Both the position numbers and the translations under genes were made by a program. 10,257 bases of DNA, taken from the NCBI GenBank assembly GCA_046590885.1, contig JBKJTS010000082.1:1-10257 (forward strand), read 5' to 3'. Numbering within the stretch: position 1 is the stretch's first letter; each line of letters opens with the position of its first letter. Below, piece after piece: positions 5,227 to 10,257 of the stretch. The notes under the pieces are model-generated. The model ran no database searches, was not told where the DNA came from, and was given only the letters and a program-made list of their open reading frames with translations. This DNA is from Ga0077554 sp046590885 (GTDB taxonomy: Bacteria; Pseudomonadota; Gammaproteobacteria; Ga0077554; Ga007554).

Positions 5227-7110
5227 TTATTCTTCAAGATAAGTATACCCCTCCAGGCCCGCCGCAAGTTCTTCCAGATAGGTGCTGCGTTGTTCAGGAG
5301 TAAGCGGTGCATTGTTGATTTTTGTGCGGTACGCTGCCAGCAGATCAGCGGCATCAAAATTTACGTAGCGTAATACGCTTTCGACAGTGTCGCCACGCTG
5401 TGCCTGCGTGAGTTTATAGCCGCCTTGTGCGGTCAGTTCGACGTTGATCGAATCCGTGTCGCCAAACAGATTGTGCATGTCACCGAGAATTTCCTGATAC
5501 GCGCCGATCAGGAAAATTCCCAGTAAATAGGTGTCTCCAGATTGGTAGCTATGTACCGGCAATGTACTTTCCACGCCCTCGCGATCGACATAGTGTTCTA
5601 TGCAGCCATCCGAATCACAGGTCAGGTCTTCAATCAATGCGCGTCGCGTCGGTTGTTCGTCGAGACGATGCAACGGTATTACTGGAAAAATCTGATCAAT
5701 CGCCCACGCATCAGGCATGGATTGAAACAGCGAAAAATTACAAAAATATTTGTCTGCAAGTTTTTCGTTGAGCTCGTCCAGCGCCTCGCGGTGAGATTTG
5801 GCAGTGGGTTGCAACAGTGTGCGTACCTTGTGGCAGGTGGCAAAATAAATCTGCTCGGCCTGCGAGCGTTGCTCCAGCGTCAATACACCGTGGGTATACA
5901 TTGCCTGCGCTTCGGCCAGCCAATGCTGGGCATCGTGGTAAGCTTCCAGCGCAGAACGGGCTGACATATTGCTGACGCCCAGCCATAAATCCTGGATGAT
6001 CAGGGGCTCATTTGGGTGGGGCTTACTGAGTGCCGTACCATCTGGAATACGGTCAATGTCGGTGACATTGGTAATTAATACTGCGTGATGTGCCGTCATG
6101 GCGCGCCCCGATTCGGTAATAATATCGGGATGCGGTAAATCTTGCGCGGTACAGGTTTCCCATAGCGCATGCACGACATTATTGGCGTATTCTTCCACGC
6201 TATAATTCATTGAGCAGAAACTACGTGAACGCGTGCCTTCGTAATCTACGCCCAGTCCACCGCCGACATCTACGCACTTGATGGCCGCGCCGAGACGATG
6301 CAGCTCGGCGTAATAGCGCGCTGCTTCGCGCATGCCATTTTGAATGTCGCGGATATTGGCGATTTGTGAGCCCAGGTGAAAGTGCAGTAATTGCAGCGAG
6401 TCAAGCATGTCTGCGGCGCGCAAACGTTCCACTACCTCTAATACCTGAGTGGCAGACAGACCAAATTTGGATTTCTCGCCGCCAGTGTTTTGCCATTTAC
6501 CCGCGCCAATCGAAGCCAGGCGCACGCGCACACCCAGGAGCGGTTTAATGTTCAGGTTGCGCGCTTCCTGCAGAATCAGCTCCAGCTCCGAGAGTTTTTC
6601 CACCACGATATAAACACGGTGGCCGATCTGCTTGCCGATCAGCGCCAGACGAAGGAACTCGCGGTCTTTATAGCCGTTGCACACTACCGTGCCACCATTG
6701 GGGTTAACCAACGCCAGCACTGCCAGCAGTTCAGGCTTGCTACCCGCTTCCAGGCCAACGCGCTCGCCACCGCTGGCAATAATCTGCTCCACCACGCTCC
6801 GTTGTTGATTGACTTTAATTGGATATACCGCCGTAAAGCGGGCCCGGTAATCATCGGTCGCCATGGCCTGCGTAAAGGCGTTGCACAGCGTATCAACCCG
6901 GTCATGGAGGATGTCGGTAAAGCGCACCAAAGTTGGCAAAGTCAGACCCGCCAGACGAATTTCCTCTGTTAGCTGGTACATGTCGATGCCGGGGTGTTTG
7001 CGGTCTGGCCGCGCGGTGACGTGGCCTTGCGCATTCACATCAAAGTAGCCGCCACTCCAGTGAGCAATGTTATAAGTATCGCGCGCTTGTTCTATAGTCC
7101 AGGAGGTCAT
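5227..7110 (-). CDS. speA: biosynthetic arginine decarboxylase (SpeA)
   Basis: A 627-residue PLP-dependent fold-III decarboxylase converting arginine to agmatine and CO2, the first step of the agmatine route to putrescine. K99 in YPIKVNQQ is the PLP lysine. HFHLGSQ (243-249), GGGLGVDYEG (283-292) and ESGRA (333-337) are the usual cofactor-phosphate and substrate segments. C498 in CDSDG is the catalytic cysteine supplied across the dimer. The C-terminal helical part, with GAYQEILGDMHNLFGDT and the ending GLEGYTYLEE, matches SpeA. The length is near that of the E. coli enzyme (658), with a shorter N-terminus. The ATG at 7110 starts a conserved-looking TSWTIEQARDTYNIAHWSGGY and is preceded by only a weak GGA. 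It is divergent from speE. An agmatinase or agmatine deiminase must be encoded elsewhere. Confidence 0.97.
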   Translation of the reverse strand: MTSWTIEQARDTYNIAHWSGGYFDVNAQGHVTARPDRKHPGIDMYQLTEEIRLAGLTLPTLVRFTDILHDRVDTLCNAFTQAMATDDYRARFTAVYPIKVNQQRSVVEQIIASGGERVGLEAGSKPELLAVLALVNPNGGTVVCNGYKDREFLRLALIGKQIGHRVYIVVEKLSELELILQEARNLNIKPLLGVRVRLASIGAGKWQNTGGEKSKFGLSATQVLEVVERLRAADMLDSLQLLHFHLGSQIANIRDIQNGMREAARYYAELHRLGAAIKCVDVGGGLGVDYEGTRSRSFCSMNYSVEEYANNVVHALWETCTAQDLPHPDIITESGRAMTAHHAVLITNVTDIDRIPDGTALSKPHPNEPLIIQDLWLGVSNMSARSALEAYHDAQHWLAEAQAMYTHGVLTLEQRSQAEQIYFATCHKVRTLLQPTAKSHREALDELNEKLADKYFCNFSLFQSMPDAWAIDQIFPVIPLHRLDEQPTRRALIEDLTCDSDGCIEHYVDREGVESTLPVHSYQSGDTYLLGIFLIGAYQEILGDMHNLFGDTDSINVELTAQGGYKLTQAQRGDTVESVLRYVNFDAADLLAAYRTKINNAPLTPEQRSTYLEELAAGLEGYTYLEE

Positions 7111-7285
7111 GAGAATCCATTAAATTGAAGGTGATAAATGCGAAGGAAGCCGTACAACGCTGCTAAAATCTGCTTCGGAGTCGTGAGTAAGAAGTTGAGT
7201 ATTAATGAATTTTATCGCAATTTTCGGTGCCAAGGCGCCTCATTATTAAATAAAATTTGCGAGATAGCCACCCGCACGCAGCATT

Positions 7286-7300
7286 TTCCAGATTATGGAA
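7286..7300. promoter_or_regulatory. possible operator in the speA-speE spacer
   Basis: TTCCA (7286-7290), five bases, then TGGAA (7296-7300): a small perfect dyad centred about 50 bases upstream of the expected speE transcription start. The 262-base spacer also holds a longer imperfect inverted pair, TCGCAA (7215-7220) and TTGCGA (7257-7262). Both are short enough to occur by chance. Confidence 0.22.
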
Positions 7301-7330
7301 GATTTGCGCCCGGAAGGAAACTAAAAGGGC

Positions 7331-7336
7331 TATAAT
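7331..7336 (+). promoter_or_regulatory. -10 element of speE promoter
   Basis: A perfect TATAAT, 36 bases before the speE start codon. At the normal spacing the -35 position (about 7308-7313) reads GCCCGG, a poor match. TTGCGC at 7304-7309 is a better hexamer but leaves a 21-base spacer. The promoter is therefore probably weak or activator-dependent. I could not place a speA promoter in the same spacer with confidence. Confidence 0.5.
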
Positions 7337-7372
7337 TTTATTATCTCTCTAATTTGCTATGGGCTCTGCAAT

Positions 7373-8239
7373 ATGACACTTGACGAAAATTGGTACACTG
7401 AAATCTATCCGGCCGATGGCGCCGCCTTTTCATTGAAAATTAAAGAAAAACTGCATGATGTGCAAACGCCTTACCAGCGAATTGAAGTGTATGAGACCGA
7501 GGGCTTTGGCACCTTGATGACCATCGATGGCCTGGTGATGGTAACGGATCGCGATAATTTTATTTATCACGAAATGATGTCGCATCCAGTATTGTTTACC
7601 CATGCCGATCCCAAAAATGTGTTGATTATTGGGGGCGGGGATTGTGGTACCTTGCGGGAAGTTCTCAAGCACCCCGGGGTTGTCCAGGCCCAGCAAGTAG
7701 ACATCGACGAAGGCGTAACGCGCGCCGCTGAATTGCATTTTCCTGATCTCGTGGATTCAAACAGTGATCCGCGGGCCGAATTGTATTTTGATGATGGCAT
7801 CAAGTGGGTTGCCGATGCTGTGCCGGGCAGCTATGACATCATCATTGTTGACAGCACTGACCCGGTTGGTCCCGCCGAAGGATTATTTTCAGAGGCATTT
7901 TTCCGCAGTTGCCATCGTGCCTTACGGGTGGGTGGGCTGATCGTGCAGCAAAGCGAATCCCCGCTGTTTCATCAAAAGATTATCAATGACATGCACAGTG
8001 CCATGCGCCGCGCTGGTTTTGACAGTACGCACACGCTCAACTTTCCACAATGCAGTTATCCTTCCGGATGGTGGTCTGCCACGCTGGCTACCCGGGCCGC
8101 CTTGGGCAGCCTTGATAGAGATGTGGAACTCTCCGTGTTCCGGGAGCAAGACGCAGCACGCAAGTCATTCAAGACACGGTATTACAACGCCGCTATTCAT
8201 CGCGCGGCATTGGCGTTGCCTGAATTTATGGTGCGTTAG
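7373..8239 (+). CDS. speE: spermidine synthase family protein (SpeE)
   Basis: A 288-residue aminopropyltransferase with a Rossmann fold, transferring aminopropyl from decarboxylated S-adenosylmethionine to putrescine. The N-terminal beta domain (1-60, ENWYTEIYPADGAAFSLKI) is typical. IIGGGDCGTLREVLKH (85-100) is the nucleotide-binding loop, with Cys at position 91 in place of the commoner Gly. D110 (VDID) takes the place of the usual acidic ribose ligand, D140/D141 the adenine-binding pair, and D160 in DSTDPVGPAE is the expected catalytic base. QSESP (193-197) and the tail are also family-like. The length is normal for bacterial SpeE. The ATG at 7373 has a weak ribosome site (GGG at about 7362). 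Together with divergent speA this forms a polyamine locus; speD is not in the window. Specificity for putrescine versus agmatine or other amines is not settled by sequence. Confidence 0.94.
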   Translation: MTLDENWYTEIYPADGAAFSLKIKEKLHDVQTPYQRIEVYETEGFGTLMTIDGLVMVTDRDNFIYHEMMSHPVLFTHADPKNVLIIGGGDCGTLREVLKHPGVVQAQQVDIDEGVTRAAELHFPDLVDSNSDPRAELYFDDGIKWVADAVPGSYDIIIVDSTDPVGPAEGLFSEAFFRSCHRALRVGGLIVQQSESPLFHQKIINDMHSAMRRAGFDSTHTLNFPQCSYPSGWWSATLATRAALGSLDRDVELSVFREQDAARKSFKTRYYNAAIHRAALALPEFMVR

Positions 8240-8250
8240 AGACTGTTCCT

Positions 8251-10257
8251 ATGGCCATCACGTTAAAGCCCACGAGAATTTTTTCTTTGCCAGTCCCTCT
8301 GGATTGGTTGCAGCGTCGTTGCCTACCGGCGTTCTCGGTGTTGCTAGGCGCGGTGTTGCTGTGTGTTACAGCGTCCACAAGTGCGGACTATACTATTACC
8401 GATCTGGGCGCCAATATTCGCCCTTACGATATCAGCAATAACGGAATTATTGCCGGCAGGAACGAAAATACCTCGCCCTTTGTTGGTTTTATTGGCGCCG
8501 CAGGGGCACTTCAGCCGATTTCTTCAGCGAGTTTGGCTAGCCAAACCAACGCAGTCAATAGCAATGGGTTAGCGGTAGGCTACAATTTTATTGATGGGGT
8601 ACAGCGCCGCGCTTTTCTGCGTGCGCCGGGTACCTTATTAAGTAACTTTGATGCCAGCGCTATTGAAGCCAGCGATGTCAGCGAGTTTGATCACATTGCC
8701 GGAAGCGCCTTATTTAATGGCCAGCGCCGGGGTTTTGTTTATAACCTGCAAAACCAGAGCATGCTTGCGCTGCCGACTTTTGGTGGGGCTGAAGGTTGGA
8801 CGAATGGTATTAATAATACCGGTTCTGTAGTGGGTACGGCTCAGGATGCCAGCGGTGCGTTTATAGGATTTACCGCCTTATATGGCAGCAATAGCATTCG
8901 CACTCTAGGTACATTAACGGGCTTCACCGATAGCGAAGCCAGTGCAGTGAATGATGCCAACCAGGTCGTGGGATGGGTATCTAGGCAGCCAATAACTGCA
9001 GCCAGCAGTAAACGTGCGTTTGTGTGGGTACCCGTAGTCGGGACGACTGGAGTGCAAGATCTTGGCACGATAGGCGTAGATGTGGGCAGCGTGGCCCATG
9101 ACATTAATAATGCCGGATATGTAGTGGGCAATTCCGTGGCGGCAGATGGTAGCACCCGTGCTTTTTTTAATGACCGCAAGGCCACCGATGTGATGGCCAT
9201 CGCGGGAAACGCCTCGTATCTTTATCTTGGCACCTCCAACGGCATTTATCGCAGCAGCGATGGGGGTATCACTATTGCATCGCGCAGTACCGGACTCACG
9301 GAGCTGAGAGTCACTGCATTAGCTACCACCAGCGATCCGCTGATTACTTATGCAGGTACGGTGGCCGGAGTATTCAAAACGGTGAATGGCGGGACGACCT
9401 GGACAGCAGTCAATACCGGACTGACGTTTACCGACAATAACCTCCGTCCCGCTGCTGAAGCCGTGCATGCAATCCGAACGCTGACGGTAGTCGGCAATGG
9501 TACGACAACTGTATTGGCGGGGACGAACATTGGAATATTTGCCACCAACAACGGCGGTGATCTGTGGGCTCTCGACACTGCCCTGAGCACTTCTCCTGTA
9601 GTGATTAATGACGTCAGGTCTGTCCCCTCGACTACGGCGGTTTATGCGGCCACAACCAACGGCGTTTATGTGAGTAATGGTGGGGCCGGTTGGACAAATA
9701 TCACGGGCACAGGTTTGCCGACAGCCACATCCACTGCTACAGTTGTTGCTGTTGATGCTGCGTACGACTCGGCAGGGAGTATAACGGCCGTGTACGTTGG
9801 CACTTCAACAGGGGTCTTTAAATCAGTTAATAGCACCTCTGCCAGTCCGACATGGACAGACGCCAGTGGCACAGGTACGGCTGGATTGCCAGCATCGCGT
9901 AATATCCGCCGTTTGCGGTATCATGCAGCCACAGGCACCCTCTATGCCGCACTTGCGGGGGTTGGGATATTTAAGACCGCGGATGGTGGTCTCAATTGGA
10001 CACCACTCACCACCACTGGCTTGACCAACCTGGATGCAGTAGCCTTTGCAGTAACCTCTGCCTCCCCGCCAACGCTCTACATTGGTACCCTGAGCGGCCT
10101 ATTCCGCTTTACCGATACGGTGATGAGCACTGGCTGGACACCCACCAACAACATGCAGGATTTGAATGCCCTGATTCCCACGGGAACGGGGTGGGTGTTG
10201 CGCAACGCCACCGCCATTAACAACGCAGGCCAGATTGTCGGCTGGGGTGATCTGGGG
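8251..10257 (+). CDS. secreted HAF-repeat protein with inserted BNR-type repeats, 3'-truncated by window edge
   Basis: The frame stays open for 669 codons from the ATG at 8251 to the window end. Residues 1-45 form a long signal peptide: basic n-region to about 24, hydrophobic core 27-41, cut after STSA. Residues 46-314 hold about six HAF-type repeats, with motifs such as GINNTGSVVG (186-195), AVNDANQVVG (232-241) and DINNAGYVVG (284-293) plus AF[LVF] strands. Residues 315-632 hold seven BNR/sortilin-like motifs, for example GVFKTVNGGTTW (373-384) and GIFKTADGGLNW (572-583). From 634 the HAF pattern resumes (MQDLNALIPTGTGW, AINNAGQIVG). It is likely an exported beta-propeller protein. HAF proteins often end in a PEP-CTERM anchor, which would lie past the edge. 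It starts 11 bases after speE, with a weak ribosome site (TAGAGAC), so co-transcription is possible. The molecular function is unknown. Confidence 0.85.
   Translation, partial: MAITLKPTRIFSLPVPLDWLQRRCLPAFSVLLGAVLLCVTASTSADYTITDLGANIRPYDISNNGIIAGRNENTSPFVGFIGAAGALQPISSASLASQTNAVNSNGLAVGYNFIDGVQRRAFLRAPGTLLSNFDASAIEASDVSEFDHIAGSALFNGQRRGFVYNLQNQSMLALPTFGGAEGWTNGINNTGSVVGTAQDASGAFIGFTALYGSNSIRTLGTLTGFTDSEASAVNDANQVVGWVSRQPITAASSKRAFVWVPVVGTTGVQDLGTIGVDVGSVAHDINNAGYVVGNSVAADGSTRAFFNDRKATDVMAIAGNASYLYLGTSNGIYRSSDGGITIASRSTGLTELRVTALATTSDPLITYAGTVAGVFKTVNGGTTWTAVNTGLTFTDNNLRPAAEAVHAIRTLTVVGNGTTTVLAGTNIGIFATNNGGDLWALDTALSTSPVVINDVRSVPSTTAVYAATTNGVYVSNGGAGWTNITGTGLPTATSTATVVAVDAAYDSAGSITAVYVGTSTGVFKSVNSTSASPTWTDASGTGTAGLPASRNIRRLRYHAATGTLYAALAGVGIFKTADGGLNWTPLTTTGLTNLDAVAFAVTSASPPTLYIGTLSGLFRFTDTVMSTGWTPTNNMQDLNALIPTGTGWVLRNATAINNAGQIVGWGDLG
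9193..10146 (+). repeat. seven BNR-like blade repeats inside the HAF protein
   Basis: Seven diverged coding repeats of about 40-57 residues, each with G-[IVL]-[FY], then an Asn/Asp-Gly-Gly turn or a remnant, then usually Trp. Approximate protein positions are 331, 373, 428, 471, 521, 572 and 616. Repeat 1 lacks the Trp (GGITIAS), repeat 5 has a longer turn (NSTSASPTW) and repeat 7 has lost the GG. Seven is the blade number of a closed propeller. The flanking HAF sequence reads as interrupted at about residues 314 and 633. Confidence 0.65.

Noticed and set aside
7215..7234. Sigma-54-like promoter on the minus strand upstream of speA (TTGGCACC ... TTGCG).
   Set aside because: The GG and GC dinucleotides are 11 bases apart instead of the 10 that sigma-54 requires, and a one-base change in this spacing normally abolishes function.
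7138..7335. A 65-codon open frame on the plus strand in the speA-speE spacer.
   Set aside because: No ribosome site and no recognisable family. It overlaps the region expected to hold both promoters and ends at the speE -10.
9193..9201. ATGGCCATC recurs at the beginning of the BNR segment, identical to the first nine bases of the gene at 8251, suggesting a second start or a duplication scar.
   Set aside because: Identity stops after nine or ten bases, there is no ribosome site before it, and the frame is continuous. Probably coincidence.
1..10257. Search for defence systems, mobile elements, CRISPR arrays, tRNA or rRNA genes, retron- or toxin-antitoxin-like pairs.
   Set aside because: Every gene but the CPXCG and propeller proteins belongs to a familiar housekeeping or envelope family, and no long repeats, integrase, transposase or structured RNA gene were seen.

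Overview
The window (10,257 bases) looks like a chromosomal stretch of a Gram-negative proteobacterium. Gamma is my first choice, and a PEP-CTERM-bearing beta such as Nitrosomonadales is possible. The reasons are a PhoP/PhoQ-type two-component pair, a long biosynthetic SpeA, a CPXCG mini-protein typical of Proteobacteria, Sec signal peptides, a periplasmic mono-haem cytochrome c and a glycine-zipper envelope protein. There is no sign of phage, insertion sequence, CRISPR array, tRNA or rRNA. No stretch longer than 300 bases lacks a gene.

Layout. Bases 2-1015 (+) hold the 3' part of glcF, the iron-sulfur subunit of glycolate oxidase, cut by the left edge. Next come a small secreted cytochrome c (1161-1487) with a clear intrinsic terminator, and a secreted glycine-zipper 2TM protein with an Asp/His-rich N-terminus (1753-2358). 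A PhoP-like response regulator (2567-3244) and a PhoQ-like sensor kinase (3247-4608) follow, two bases apart. A 63-residue CPXCG cysteine-rich protein lies on the minus strand (4798-4989), convergent with phoQ. speA, arginine decarboxylase (5227-7110, minus), is divergent from speE, a spermidine synthase family protein (7373-8239, plus). Eleven bases after speE begins a large secreted beta-propeller protein (8251 to the right edge), which has no stop inside the window.

How the parts fit. speA and speE form a polyamine locus (arginine to agmatine, and putrescine to spermidine) reading out from a shared 262-base spacer. The two-component pair is probably autonomous. The most interesting regulatory signal is an almost identical 11-bp-period direct repeat, TTCAGC-N5-TTCAGC, followed at exactly 10 bp by a -10-like TA(G/T)TCT. 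It occurs upstream of both the cytochrome gene and the glycine-zipper gene. This is the geometry of an OmpR/PhoB-family activator box, and the adjacent PhoP-like regulator is the obvious candidate to bind it.

The most interesting protein is the one at the right edge. A HAF-type repeat propeller appears to be interrupted by seven BNR/sortilin-like 'G-[IV]-[FY] ... DGG ... W' motifs and then resumes, suggesting one beta-propeller nested in another. I saw no convincing undescribed multi-gene system beyond these two leads.
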